DNA of 64,000 bases from Bacteroidales bacterium (GTDB taxonomy: Bacteria > Bacteroidota > Bacteroidia > Bacteroidales > VadinHA17). Positions 9,446 through 18,106 of this stretch are shown here, in pieces. The DNA is taken from contig JAIPBU010000005.1 in NCBI GenBank assembly GCA_021738535.1, forward strand, positions 56,503 through 120,502. Reading direction: 5' to 3'. Below the pieces are notes generated by a model that searched no databases, was not told where the DNA came from, and worked only from the letters and a program-made list of their open reading frames with translations. How positions within the stretch are numbered: position 1 is the stretch's first letter; each line of letters begins with the position of its first letter. The position numbers were made by a program, and so were the translations under genes.

Positions 9446-10318
9446 ATGTATACAAAAATTGACGGTAAAAAGATTTCTTCTGATATTAAACTTGAAATTG
9501 CAGAAGAGGTAAAGAATCTTAAAGAAAAAACAGGAAAAGAGCCCCATCTTGCAGCAGTGCTTGTTGGACATGATGGTGCCAGTGAAACCTATGTGTCACA
9601 TAAAGTGAAAGCATGTGAGCAGGTTGGCTTTAAATCAACCCTGGTGAGGATGGAAGATTCAGTAAGTGAAGAAGAACTGCTGAGTAAAGTTGATGAACTG
9701 AATAATGATGATTCAATCGATGGTTTTATTGTTCAGCTGCCTTTGCCTGACCATATTTCTGAAGATAAGGTGATTGAAGCTGTTGACCCGGCAAAGGATG
9801 TAGATGGATTTCACCCGGTGAACCTTGGTAAAATGACCATTGGCCTGCCTTCATTTATACCGGCCACACCTTCGGGAATAATGGAACTGATAAAGAGATA
9901 CGAAATTGAAACATCGGGAAAGAATTGTGTTGTTATTGGCCGTAGTAATATAGTGGGAAGACCGGTGAGTATATTACTGTCAAAAAAAGGAGTGGATGCC
10001 ACTGTTACTTTGGTTCACAGCAGAACAAAAAACCTCGAAGAAACAGTACGAAGAGCTGATATTATAATAGCTGCAATAGGAATACCGGAATTCGTTAAAG
10101 AAAGTATGGTTTCAGACGGAGCCGTTATTATTGATGTTGGCACCACAAGGGTAAAATCGGATAAGACAAAATCAGGATGGAAGCTTAAGGGTGATGTTGA
10201 TTTTGATAATGTTGCTCCTAAGTGCTCCTTTATAACACCGGTTCCTGGAGGAGTGGGACCAATGACAATTGTTTCACTGCTTCAGAACACCTTGCAGAGT
10301 TTCAGGCAGAGAAACTGA
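9446..10318 (+). CDS. folD: Bifunctional methylenetetrahydrofolate dehydrogenase/cyclohydrolase FolD
   Basis: Interconverts 5,10-methylene- and 10-formyl-tetrahydrofolate in one-carbon metabolism. At 290 residues it is full length. Catalytic YVSHK (Y49, K53) and [10 protein letters not shown] are present, followed by the nucleotide-binding loop [11 protein letters not shown] and the C-terminal signature [11 protein letters not shown]. It follows ffh by 8 bp. Its stop codon abuts the stop of the convergent lipoprotein gene at 10319, so the two genes meet with no space between them. Confidence 0.98.
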   Translation: MYTKIDGKKISSDIKLEIAEEVKNLKEKTGKEPHLAAVLVGHDGASETYVSHKVKACEQVGFKSTLVRMEDSVSEEELLSKVDELNNDDSIDGFIVQLPLPDHISEDKVIEAVDPAKDVDGFHPVNLGKMTIGLPSFIPATPSGIMELIKRYEIETSGKNCVVIGRSNIVGRPVSILLSKKGVDATVTLVHSRTKNLEETVRRADIIIAAIGIPEFVKESMVSDGAVIIDVGTTRVKSDKTKSGWKLKGDVDFDNVAPKCSFITPVPGGVGPMTIVSLLQNTLQSFRQRN

Positions 10319-11326
10319 TTATTCAGTTAGTAATCCAAGGTCAATGCCCCGGAAATAAAGATCATAACCTCCCTGGCCTGAAGGCCTGTCTGAGGAAAAC
10401 AAGATGAAATCGTTAGTGAAATCCGGGTAACTGGCAACCACGGGCCTGTATTCATTATACTCAGTGTTTATTCCAGGACCCATGTTGAGGGGGCTGCTCC
10501 ATTTATCGTCCCTGTAAACGGAGTAATAAAGGTCATATCCGCCAAGACCGCCGGGCCGGTTTGATGCAAAGATCATCAGATTGTTTCTGATAAAAGGGCA
10601 TTTATCGTCATAATCACTGTTTATACTGTCTGTAACATTTATGCCCAGGGCATCGCCCTCAAGCCAGAGATCAAATAATGACGCATCATTTATGGGCGCT
10701 GAAACAATATCATAATTGCCCTGACGGTCGGTTGTAAAAAAGGCTGCAGTAAGATCCTTGTTAACACAAAAATATGCGTCATTGGAATTACTGTTTAAGG
10801 AGCTAACTGCAACTGGTTCGTCTATGGGGGCTGATTTAGATGCAGATGAGGGAGAATAGCTCAAATACTTAAAATTAAGCATACCCGCTTCATCTTCTTC
10901 AGAGTAAATAAAGTATTCCAGGCCGTTTGAACCGTTAAAGAACCTGTATGGTCCCAGTTCATTGCGGCCGGTATTGACTTTTTGTTCTATTTCCTGGTAA
11001 AAAGGCTCACTGATCATGCTGCTCTGGAGTGTGAATTCACCATCTATCTGGCTGAAAACAAAATATATCAGACCTGAAACAATGTCAAAATCCGAGCCCT
11101 GGGAATTCCTGTTGCTGGAAAACATTAATGGCAGCTCCCCGGCAACCTGTGGAAGGGCTATGTTATAATCATCATATTGTGAATTGATGCTTTCCAGGTT
11201 AATGGTTTCGTCAGGAAAAATACCGTTTTCATAATTAATTGTCTGTTCCTTTTTGGAACAGTTACTGCCACCTATAAGCAGAAGAATGAAAAGAATAATT
11301 GTGTAATGGGTTGCTGACATCTTCAT
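10319..11326 (-). CDS. Lipoprotein with PD40/TolB-like propeller repeats
   Basis: A 335-residue exported lipoprotein: a hydrophobic signal ends in the lipobox IGGSNC. The mature part carries several PD40-type repeats of the form found in OmpA-associated and TolB propellers (LMFSSNRNSQGSDFD, MIFASNRPGGLGGYDLYYS, ILFSSDRPSGQGGYDLYFR). In Bacteroidota such proteins are often exported and sometimes linked to cell-surface or type 9 secretion functions, but nothing nearby fixes a role. It is a single gene with a possible minus-strand promoter at 11355-11362. The family is clear; the function is not known. Confidence 0.8.
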   Translation of the reverse strand: MKMSATHYTIILFILLLIGGSNCSKKEQTINYENGIFPDETINLESINSQYDDYNIALPQVAGELPLMFSSNRNSQGSDFDIVSGLIYFVFSQIDGEFTLQSSMISEPFYQEIEQKVNTGRNELGPYRFFNGSNGLEYFIYSEEDEAGMLNFKYLSYSPSSASKSAPIDEPVAVSSLNSNSNDAYFCVNKDLTAAFFTTDRQGNYDIVSAPINDASLFDLWLEGDALGINVTDSINSDYDDKCPFIRNNLMIFASNRPGGLGGYDLYYSVYRDDKWSSPLNMGPGINTEYNEYRPVVASYPDFTNDFILFSSDRPSGQGGYDLYFRGIDLGLLTE

Positions 11327-11354
11327 TCTGTTAATGATTGTTAAATACTTATAT

Positions 11355-11362
11355 CAAAAATA
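11355..11362 (-). promoter_or_regulatory. -7 element (TATTTTTG) for the PD40 lipoprotein gene
   Basis: Minus strand TATTTTTG, 28 bp before the start codon at 11326 and just downstream of the hairpin at 11378-11401. No TTG is present at the usual -33 distance. Confidence 0.45.
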
Positions 11363-11377
11363 ATGAAAAAATGGTCT

Positions 11378-11401
11378 AAAAAAAACCGGGCTGGAACCCG
11401 G
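11378..11401 (-). terminator. Rho-independent terminator hairpin on the minus strand
   Basis: On the minus strand CCGGG, a six-base loop and CCCGG are followed by a run of eight T. No minus-strand gene lies upstream within this gap, so it either ends an unannotated small transcript or acts as an attenuator in a long leader of the PD40 lipoprotein gene. Confidence 0.6.
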
Positions 11402-11642
11402 CTCTTTGAAGGTAGAATTTAGGTTAATTTAGGGTAATTAAGGGTATGAGGGTAATCGTTCACTTTTCCTTAATTTACACACTTATGATGCAGCAGTGCT
11501 GTGAAAGGTTGCGTTTGATTTAATATTTTTTTATTTATTTTTTAACATGGAAATGTTCCAACTTGAAAAACAGTGGTTTAAAAAAATAACCTGCATGTTT
11601 ATAAATCATTGCTGCTGTTTTATCATGTGTAATAAAATATTA
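11402..11642. other. Gene-free stretch between the PD40 lipoprotein and TPR gene
   Basis: AT-rich with no credible reading frame. It holds short TAATTTAGGGTAATTAAGGGTA-like near-repeats at 11420-11457 that directly precede the minus-strand terminator. No tRNA-like fold was recognised. A minus-strand small RNA ending at the terminator is possible but has no clear promoter. Confidence 0.35.
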
Positions 11643-11650
11643 TAATTTTG
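11643..11650 (+). promoter_or_regulatory. -7 element (TAATTTTG) for the TPR-comA-popT-aroE operon
   Basis: TAATTTTG matches TAnnTTTG and lies 19 bp before the ATG of the TPR gene, giving a short leader. Confidence 0.5.
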
Positions 11651-11669
11651 CATAAAATAATTTTAGCGG

Positions 11670-13082
11670 ATGGAAGACGAAAGTTTCGGCTATATTGAAG
11701 ATGAGATACTGGAGATAGTCAGACGGTATGAACGAATGCGTAATGATAATCAAAACTTCTACTTTGATGTAGCGGAGTTTGAGACAATTATTGATTACTA
11801 CCTGGAGCTGAATGATGTTAATTACGCATACGATGCATCTGAATCGGCAGCGGAACAACACCCGCAAGCATCTTCAATAAAGCTCAGAAGAGCCAGGGTC
11901 GCTATTGACAGGGGTAGAGCAGTGGATGCTCTTAAGGCTATTAAAGTGGTTGAAAATATTGAGCCCAGCAATTACGAGGTTCACCTTATTAAGGGCTCTG
12001 CTCTTGGTATGATGGGTGATGTTAAAGGGGCAGCCAGGTGTTTTGACAAAGCTATTGCTGTTGATCCAACTGAAGAAATAACTATACTTCTTGCAATTGC
12101 CGGGATTTTAAATAATCTTAATCATTATTCCCTGCTTACAGGTTATCTTAAACGCCTGCTGGAGATCGAACCGAACTTTGTGGGTTATATATACGACCTG
12201 GCTTTTGCATACGAGAAACTGGGTGATTATAACCAGGCTATAATGTATTACCTGCAATACCTGGATGAGGAGCCATTCTCTGATAATGCCTGGTATAACC
12301 TGGGAGTTCTTTACAGCAAGAAAGGAATGGATAAAAAAGCCCTGAATGCTTATGAGTATTCTCTTGCCATCAATCCTGAGAATTTCTTTGCAATTTTTAA
12401 TGTTGCCAATATTCTGAGCAAAGAGGGTAATTATTCAGAGGCACTTGATTATTATCTCAGTTACCTTGAATTTGAAGACGAGAGCTCCGAGGCAATGACA
12501 TATGCAGCTGAGTGTTATGAGAGCCTGGGTGAAGATAAAAAGGCAATGGATATGTACCGCGAGGCTATCGAGCTTGATCCCGGTTTTTCACAACCATGGT
12601 ACGGTATCGGGCTGTTGTTGCTGGACAGGGATCCCGCTGAAAGTATCAGGTATCTCCTGAAAGCTGTTGAACTAAAGGATGATGAAGCCGAATACTGGTA
12701 TTATCTGTCAGAAGCATACAGTAGTTGTGACAGGGTAAAGGATTCTCTCAGATCGCTCATAAAGGCTCTGAATATTGATCCCTATTATGACTCTGCCTGG
12801 CTTAGAATAGGAGAGCTGATATTAAGGGATGACTATTCTACCCATGCTCCCTGCCTGCTGGAAAAAGCTGTGAAGATAATTGGGGATGTCCATGGCATAC
12901 GTTATTTACTGGCTTCTGTATATCTTAAAGAGGGCAATGACAGGTTGTTTAAACAACATCTGCGTAAGGCTCTTAACGAATCACCCGAAAATTTCCTTTT
13001 CTTCAGCTCGCTTTTCCCTGTTAAATTGATTGACAGGAAAACATTGAATACCATAAAAAAGTATAACAAAAAAATCAAATGA
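11670..13082 (+). CDS. Tetratricopeptide-repeat protein
   Basis: A 470-residue protein almost wholly made of TPR units (for example AWYNLGVLYSKKGMDKKALN, FAIFNVANILSKEGNYSEAL and PWYGIGLLLL), with no signal peptide or membrane helix, so probably a cytoplasmic scaffold. The first 60 residues are acidic and lack repeats. It is the first gene of a compact operon: its stop overlaps the ATG of the ComA-like gene by 4 bases. TPR proteins of this sort have no predictable partner; the operon suggests a link to the enzymes downstream, but that is only inference. Confidence 0.88.
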   Translation: MEDESFGYIEDEILEIVRRYERMRNDNQNFYFDVAEFETIIDYYLELNDVNYAYDASESAAEQHPQASSIKLRRARVAIDRGRAVDALKAIKVVENIEPSNYEVHLIKGSALGMMGDVKGAARCFDKAIAVDPTEEITILLAIAGILNNLNHYSLLTGYLKRLLEIEPNFVGYIYDLAFAYEKLGDYNQAIMYYLQYLDEEPFSDNAWYNLGVLYSKKGMDKKALNAYEYSLAINPENFFAIFNVANILSKEGNYSEALDYYLSYLEFEDESSEAMTYAAECYESLGEDKKAMDMYREAIELDPGFSQPWYGIGLLLLDRDPAESIRYLLKAVELKDDEAEYWYYLSEAYSSCDRVKDSLRSLIKALNIDPYYDSAWLRIGELILRDDYSTHAPCLLEKAVKIIGDVHGIRYLLASVYLKEGNDRLFKQHLRKALNESPENFLFFSSLFPVKLIDRKTLNTIKKYNKKIK

Positions 13083-13843
13083 TGATAAAATTACCCGGTA
13101 TGCCCGACCGTAGTTCCAGGCCAAGGGCAAATGGTCTTACAATGGTAATGGATAAGGGCTTAAGTCTCAGGGAAGCTGAGGACCTGGTGAGTGTTGCCAG
13201 TGAATATATTGATTATCTGAAACTTGGTTTCGGGACTTCTCTTTTTACACCTGACGCTGCTGCAAAGGTAAAAACATATGAGTCGGCCGGGCTAAGGGTT
13301 TACCTGGGAGGAACCCTCTTTGAGGCTTTCGTTATCAGGGGTATGTTTGATGAGTATTGCTCCCTGGTGAACCAGCTTGGGGTTTCCACCATTGAAGTGT
13401 CAGACGGTTCTTTTGAAATGGACCAGGATGATAAACTCGAATACATCAGGAAATTATCGGGCGATTATTATGTGCTTTCAGAAGTAGGTTCGAAAAAGAA
13501 GGATGTAGTATATTCTCCTGGAGAGTGGGTGAAAATGATGGTGTCTGAACTGGAGGCGGGCTCTCAAAAAGTAATAGCAGAAGCACGGGAAAGTGGAACA
13601 ACAGGTATATATAACAGTGACGGCTCAATTAACAAACAGCTTATTGACAGGTTGTCTGAAGAGGTCGGTTTTGACAGGATTCTGTGGGAAGCCCCACAGA
13701 AGTCGCAGCAGGCCTGGTTTATCCGTCAGTTCGGAGCAAACGTGAACCTTGGGAACATTGCCCCGGCTGAGATAATAGCCCTTGAAGCACTCAGGAACGG
13801 ACTTAGAGGAGATACCTTCTTCCAGTTTTTACAGGATCAATAG
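13079..13843 (+). CDS. ComA-like phosphosulfolactate synthase
   Basis: Homologue of ComA, which adds sulfite to phosphoenolpyruvate to give (R)-2-phospho-3-sulfolactate, the first step of coenzyme M synthesis in methanogens. The 254-residue length fits. Characteristic segments are GLTMVMDKGLS, DYLKLGFGTS, GLRVYLGGTLFEAF, and near the C-terminus GANVNLGNIAPAEIIALEALRNG. No ComB, ComC or ComDE partner lies nearby, so coenzyme M synthesis is unlikely here; a role in sulfolactate or another sulfonate is possible. Translation is probably coupled to the TPR gene through the ATGA overlap. Family firm, pathway unknown. Confidence 0.85.
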   Translation: MMIKLPGMPDRSSRPRANGLTMVMDKGLSLREAEDLVSVASEYIDYLKLGFGTSLFTPDAAAKVKTYESAGLRVYLGGTLFEAFVIRGMFDEYCSLVNQLGVSTIEVSDGSFEMDQDDKLEYIRKLSGDYYVLSEVGSKKKDVVYSPGEWVKMMVSELEAGSQKVIAEARESGTTGIYNSDGSINKQLIDRLSEEVGFDRILWEAPQKSQQAWFIRQFGANVNLGNIAPAEIIALEALRNGLRGDTFFQFLQDQ

Positions 13844-13848
13844 CAGAG

Positions 13849-14775
13849 ATGAGAAAATTTCCTGATTACATCACTATCTTCCTTAAAGGTATGGGAATGG
13901 GCGCAGCAGATGTTGTGCCCGGGGTCTCAGGAGGGACTATAGCCTTTATCACCAATATATATGAAGAGTTGATAGTATCTGTCAGGGCAATTGATTTAAA
14001 GGCTCTCAGGCTGTTTATTACCTTTAGGTTTGTTCTGTTCTGGAAAAAAATAAATGGCAATTTCCTGCTTGCTGTTTTTGCGGGTATATTAGTCAGTGTC
14101 TTTTCCCTGGCTAAACTGCTTAAATGGCTGATGAATAATGAACCTGTACTTATCTGGTCGTTTTTTTTCGGTCTTATTATCGCTTCCGCAATTGTTGTGC
14201 TGAAGAAGGTGGAGAGATGGAATATCTCCCGTCTGCTTGCCCTTGCAGCCGGTACTGTAACAATGTTCTTTATTACCCGTTTTGCCCCGGCACAATCCAC
14301 AGATGCTTACTGGTATATCTTCCTGTCAGGCGCAATAGCAATATGTGCCATGGTACTTCCGGGTATATCAGGTGCTTTTATCCTTCTCCTGCTGGGTAAG
14401 TATACATACATCCTGGGGGCTGTAAGTGAGTTAAATGTTACTGTGCTTGCCATATTCGGACTAGGCGTTATTGCCGGACTGCTGAGCTTTGCTAACCTGC
14501 TGGGCTGGTTGTTTAAACGATATCATGATCTGACCATTACTGTTCTTGCAGGTTTTATTATTGGCAGCCTGAATAAGATCTGGCCATGGAAGGAAACAAT
14601 AACTTCTGCCATAGACTCACATGGTGAAAGTATACCGCTTATACAGCATAATATTCTGCCACAAACATATTCACAGATAAGCGGTAATCCTGATCAGTTA
14701 CCGGCAGCCCTGGTATTGATGGTAACTGCATTCTTACTGGTTATTATCATGGACAGGATAAGCAAAAAATCATGA
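13849..14775 (+). CDS. DUF368 family polyprenyl-phosphate transporter (PopT-type)
   Basis: A 308-residue integral membrane protein of the DUF368 family. Members were recently shown in other bacteria (PopT) to recycle undecaprenyl phosphate across the cytoplasmic membrane for cell-wall and glycan synthesis. The two family signatures are present: GMGAADVVPGVSGGTIAFI near the N-terminus and MVLPGISGAFILLLLGKY in the middle. About eight hydrophobic helices can be traced. It starts 5 bp after the ComA-like gene and overlaps aroE by 4 bases. The family is clear; the transport role is taken from the literature on relatives. Confidence 0.9.
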   Translation: MRKFPDYITIFLKGMGMGAADVVPGVSGGTIAFITNIYEELIVSVRAIDLKALRLFITFRFVLFWKKINGNFLLAVFAGILVSVFSLAKLLKWLMNNEPVLIWSFFFGLIIASAIVVLKKVERWNISRLLALAAGTVTMFFITRFAPAQSTDAYWYIFLSGAIAICAMVLPGISGAFILLLLGKYTYILGAVSELNVTVLAIFGLGVIAGLLSFANLLGWLFKRYHDLTITVLAGFIIGSLNKIWPWKETITSAIDSHGESIPLIQHNILPQTYSQISGNPDQLPAALVLMVTAFLLVIIMDRISKKS

Positions 14776-15521
14776 GAAGATACGGATTAATAGGATATCC
14801 CCTTGGACACTCATTCTCGAAAGATTATTTTACTGCCAGGTTCCGGCGCTACAATACTGATGCCGTATATAATAACTTCCCGATGGAGAATATTGATCAG
14901 CTTCCCGGCTTGATCAATAAATACCCTGACCTTTGTGGCCTAAATATTACTTTTCCTTATAAGCAATCAGTTTTTGCCTATCTTGACAGGGCAGATTCAC
15001 TGGCAGAAAAAGCAGGTGCCGTAAATGTTATCAGTATTGCCAGATCTGCAAGAGGATTTTCCCTGGAGGGTTATAATACAGATATTGATGGTTTTCTTCA
15101 CTCCCTGTCATTGCTGGGAGATATATCTCATTATAAAGCCCTGGTACTGGGAACGGGTGGTGCATCGGCTGCTGTGAGAACAGCTCTCGGGATAAAAGGG
15201 ATTGAGTATTTAACAGTGTCCCGCTCAGTAAATAAAGCAGATTTAACATATAGTGACCTGGATAAGGATCTTATCCGGAAATATAAGCTGATTATAAATA
15301 CCACACCTCTGGGAATGTACCCTGAGATAAAGAACACACCTGATATTCCATATAATATTCTTGACCGTGATTCGATATTGCTTGATCTCGTTTATAACCC
15401 TGAAAAGACCATGTTTATGCAATTGGGAGAGGAGAGAGGGTGTATCGTTATGAACGGACTTGAAATGTTGTATGCCCAGGCTGAAGCTGCATGGGAAATC
15501 TGGGAAAATAAACAGTGTTAA
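14772..15521 (+). CDS. aroE: Shikimate dehydrogenase
   Basis: Reduces 3-dehydroshikimate to shikimate with NADPH in aromatic amino acid synthesis. 249 residues, slightly short but typical for Bacteroidota. The substrate site is visible (GHSFSKDYF, LNITFPYKQSVFAYLD with the catalytic Lys), as is the nucleotide loop GTGGASAAVRTAL; the end carries NGLEMLYAQAEAAWEIW. Its ATG overlaps the PopT stop (ATGA). Its own stop overlaps that of truA on the opposite strand by 4 bases. Confidence 0.97.
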   Translation: MRRYGLIGYPLGHSFSKDYFTARFRRYNTDAVYNNFPMENIDQLPGLINKYPDLCGLNITFPYKQSVFAYLDRADSLAEKAGAVNVISIARSARGFSLEGYNTDIDGFLHSLSLLGDISHYKALVLGTGGASAAVRTALGIKGIEYLTVSRSVNKADLTYSDLDKDLIRKYKLIINTTPLGMYPEIKNTPDIPYNILDRDSILLDLVYNPEKTMFMQLGEERGCIVMNGLEMLYAQAEAAWEIWENKQC

Positions 15522-16273
15522 TCCAGTGTATAAGGGTATTCAACAAGGCTGAGATACAGCCCGTGTGCAGGAGCTGACATGCCGGCATGACTGCGGTCTT
15601 TTGCTTCTATGATTCGTCTGAAATCATCGCAGCTGATCTTATTGCTCCCTGTGTCTGCCATGGTACCCACAATTGCCCTTACCATATTTCTCAGGAAGCG
15701 GTCAGCACGAATAATAAATATATAACCTTCCTGGTTTTCAAACCAGCGTGCATGAGTAATATGGCAATTATTTGTTTTTACATCAGTATGCAATTTGCTG
15801 AAGCTGGTAAAATCCTTATAATCCATGAGTATGTCACAAGCCCTGTTCATGGTTTTAACTGATAATTGTCCATATCTTTTCCATGCAAGGTCGCCATTAA
15901 ACGGATCCTTATGCCTGATAATATGATATTCATAGGTTCGTGCAATGGCATCAAAGCGTGCATGAGCATTTTCTTCCACAGGGATAATCTGCTGAATTTC
16001 TATATCCGCCGGCAGATAATTATTGATCCTGAATAATAATTTATCTCCTGGTTCTGTAAGTTCTGCGGGACTGTCAAAATGAGCAATAAAGAAACTGGCA
16101 TGCACGCCGGTATCAGTTCTTCCACAGCCTGTTACATTGGTTTTGTTCCTGAGGATAGTGCTTAGAGCCTGTTCCAGTGTTTTCTGTATGGTTGTACAGC
16201 CGGGTTGTACCTGCCATCCATGGTAAGCAGTACCCCTGTATGAAAGGCGGATAAAATATCTGTGCATGCTCAT
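15518..16273 (-). CDS. truA: tRNA pseudouridine(38-40) synthase TruA
   Basis: Isomerises uridines 38-40 in the anticodon stem-loop of many tRNAs. 251 residues; catalytic Asp54 lies in GRTDTGVHA, and RFLRNMVRAIVGTM is the conserved C-terminal segment. Two in-frame ATGs exist (16273 and 16267). The second (MHRYFIRLSYRG) resembles family N-termini better, and the -7 element at 16280-16287 leaves almost no leader for the first. It converges with aroE, stop codons overlapping. Confidence 0.97.
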   Translation of the reverse strand: MSMHRYFIRLSYRGTAYHGWQVQPGCTTIQKTLEQALSTILRNKTNVTGCGRTDTGVHASFFIAHFDSPAELTEPGDKLLFRINNYLPADIEIQQIIPVEENAHARFDAIARTYEYHIIRHKDPFNGDLAWKRYGQLSVKTMNRACDILMDYKDFTSFSKLHTDVKTNNCHITHARWFENQEGYIFIIRADRFLRNMVRAIVGTMADTGSNKISCDDFRRIIEAKDRSHAGMSAPAHGLYLSLVEYPYTLD

Positions 16274-16279
16274 TAATCA

Positions 16280-16287
16280 CAAATATA
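16280..16287 (-). promoter_or_regulatory. -7 element (TATATTTG) for truA
   Basis: Minus-strand TATATTTG placed only 7-13 bp before the two possible truA start codons, implying a very short leader. Confidence 0.4.
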
Positions 16288-16320
16288 GCAATTTGACTAA
16301 GTTATTTCACTGTTAACGAC

Positions 16321-17964
16321 CTACCAGAAAACAGTGTAAAGCAGAGCGAGCAATAATAAAATTACATAAGTTGAAATATTAAAAGCCCTTCCTGTTTTGA
16401 ACATGGAAGAAACAAGCCTTATACCTTTTGGATCGTCTACTTCTTTATTGCTTGTAAGACTTACACCGGCTATAATAACCATGGTAATAAGACAGGTATA
16501 AAGCATCTGGTCCATCCAGGGAAGGTCCATTATATTAAGCTTAAGTAAGCCTGCAACGGGAATTGACGCTATGGCACCTGTTATTGCTCCCCTTGAAGTG
16601 GCTTTTTTCCAGAATAGTCCCATAAGGAATACTGCTAGTATCCCGGGACTTACCATACCAGTGTATTCCTGTATATACTGAAATGCCTGTTCTATATTCT
16701 GCAGCTGCGGAGCAATGAGAATTGCAATTATCAGAGCCGACAAAGCAGCTATCCTGCCTGTTCGTACGGTAACTTTATCAGATGCTTTCTTGTTAAAGTA
16801 TGGTTTGTAGATATCCATCGTGAATATCGTGGCTGTTGAATTGAGCATGGATGCAAGTGATGATACTATTGCTGCTGCCAGTGCTGCCACGACAAGGCCT
16901 TTCAGCCCGGCAGGAATAAATGTACCAATGAGCCATGGAAATGCCTTATCGTAATTCGTTGTACCGTCTGCTTTTTCAAATGCCTCTGTTATGCCCGGTA
17001 TGATAGTTGTGCCTTCGGGCTGACTGTACATTACATAAACAATTATTCCGGGTATAACCACAAATAAGGGGATCAAAATTTTAAGGAAGGCGGCAAAGAC
17101 AATTCCCCTCTGGGCCTCTTTCAGTGACTTGGCAGCAAGTGTACGCTGAATTATATACTGGTTAAAACCCCAGTAGTATAGATTGGCTACCCACATTCCG
17201 CCTATAAGAACGCCTATGCCCGGCAGGTTAAAAAATTCAGGGTTATCACGTTTCAGTATCATATGAAATTTATCACCTGCCTTATCATATACATGGCTTA
17301 AGCCATTGAGGATGCCACCGTCGGGAGTTACTTTATTCAAAGCAATGAGAGTGGTAATAACACCTCCGGCAACCAGCAGCGCTACCTGTATTATGTCTGT
17401 CCATGCCACAGCAGAAAGACCTCCGTATAAAGAATAGGCTGCTGCAACAAATGCAAGTGCGATAATAGCCCATATAAGTATTGAACCGTCACCGTTCCCT
17501 ATAATTGTATCTATGGCTTTGGCCCCCAGGAAAAGAACAGATGTCAGGTTTACAAATATGAAGAGTGCAATCCAGAAAATTGCTAATATGGTCTTAAGTG
17601 TTGTATTGTATCTCTTTTCAACAAATTCCGGGATTGTATAAAGTCCTTTATTAATAAAAACCGGCAGGAAAAACTTACCTACAATTATCAGTGTGGCTGC
17701 TGCCATCCATTCATAGGTAGCTATAGCAAGACCAATGGCAAATCCTGAGCCTGACATCCCGATCATCTGCTCTGCTGATATGTTTGCAGCAATCAGTGAA
17801 GCTCCTATTGCCCACCATGGTAATGCTTTGCTGGCAAGAAAATAATCCTCTGCATTCCTTCCCGTGCCTTTTTTATCCCGCGATACATATAAGCCAAGTG
17901 CAATAAGCCCTACTGCATATATCCCGAAAATCACATAGTCAATTAAAGCAAAATTAGCGTTCAT
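16321..17964 (-). CDS. Sodium:solute symporter family protein (sugar-type)
   Basis: A 547-residue inner-membrane Na+-coupled importer with about 14 hydrophobic helices, of the SSS family. The segment ANISAEQMIGMSGSGFAIG, followed by YEWMAAATL, YTIPEFVEKRYN and NLYYWGFNQYIIQRTLAAK, is the pattern of the SGLT/vSGLT sugar-transporting branch. The substrate cannot be fixed from sequence; no sugar-catabolic gene is adjacent. It is transcribed alone, divergently from the threonine aldolase gene across a 142-bp gap. Confidence 0.88.
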   Translation of the reverse strand: MNANFALIDYVIFGIYAVGLIALGLYVSRDKKGTGRNAEDYFLASKALPWWAIGASLIAANISAEQMIGMSGSGFAIGLAIATYEWMAAATLIIVGKFFLPVFINKGLYTIPEFVEKRYNTTLKTILAIFWIALFIFVNLTSVLFLGAKAIDTIIGNGDGSILIWAIIALAFVAAAYSLYGGLSAVAWTDIIQVALLVAGGVITTLIALNKVTPDGGILNGLSHVYDKAGDKFHMILKRDNPEFFNLPGIGVLIGGMWVANLYYWGFNQYIIQRTLAAKSLKEAQRGIVFAAFLKILIPLFVVIPGIIVYVMYSQPEGTTIIPGITEAFEKADGTTNYDKAFPWLIGTFIPAGLKGLVVAALAAAIVSSLASMLNSTATIFTMDIYKPYFNKKASDKVTVRTGRIAALSALIIAILIAPQLQNIEQAFQYIQEYTGMVSPGILAVFLMGLFWKKATSRGAITGAIASIPVAGLLKLNIMDLPWMDQMLYTCLITMVIIAGVSLTSNKEVDDPKGIRLVSSMFKTGRAFNISTYVILLLLALLYTVFW

Positions 17965-18094
17965 GTTGAAAAAGTTTTGTTAGCTGGAAAATTAAGTTTT
18001 AAAAATAGTATATATTATCCATATTTGTACAAATGTTTTGTTTAAAATAAGTTTAAATATACCGTGCCGTTAAAATCTTTGCACGACAGGAAAA

Positions 18095-18102
18095 TATCTT
18101 TG
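18095..18102 (+). promoter_or_regulatory. Possible -7 element (TATCTTTG) almost touching the threonine aldolase start
   Basis: A perfect TAnnTTTG match ends 5 bases before the ATG, which would give a nearly leaderless mRNA. A weaker AATCTTTG at 18074-18081 is the alternative with a normal leader. Confidence 0.3.
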
Positions 18103-18106
18103 GTAT

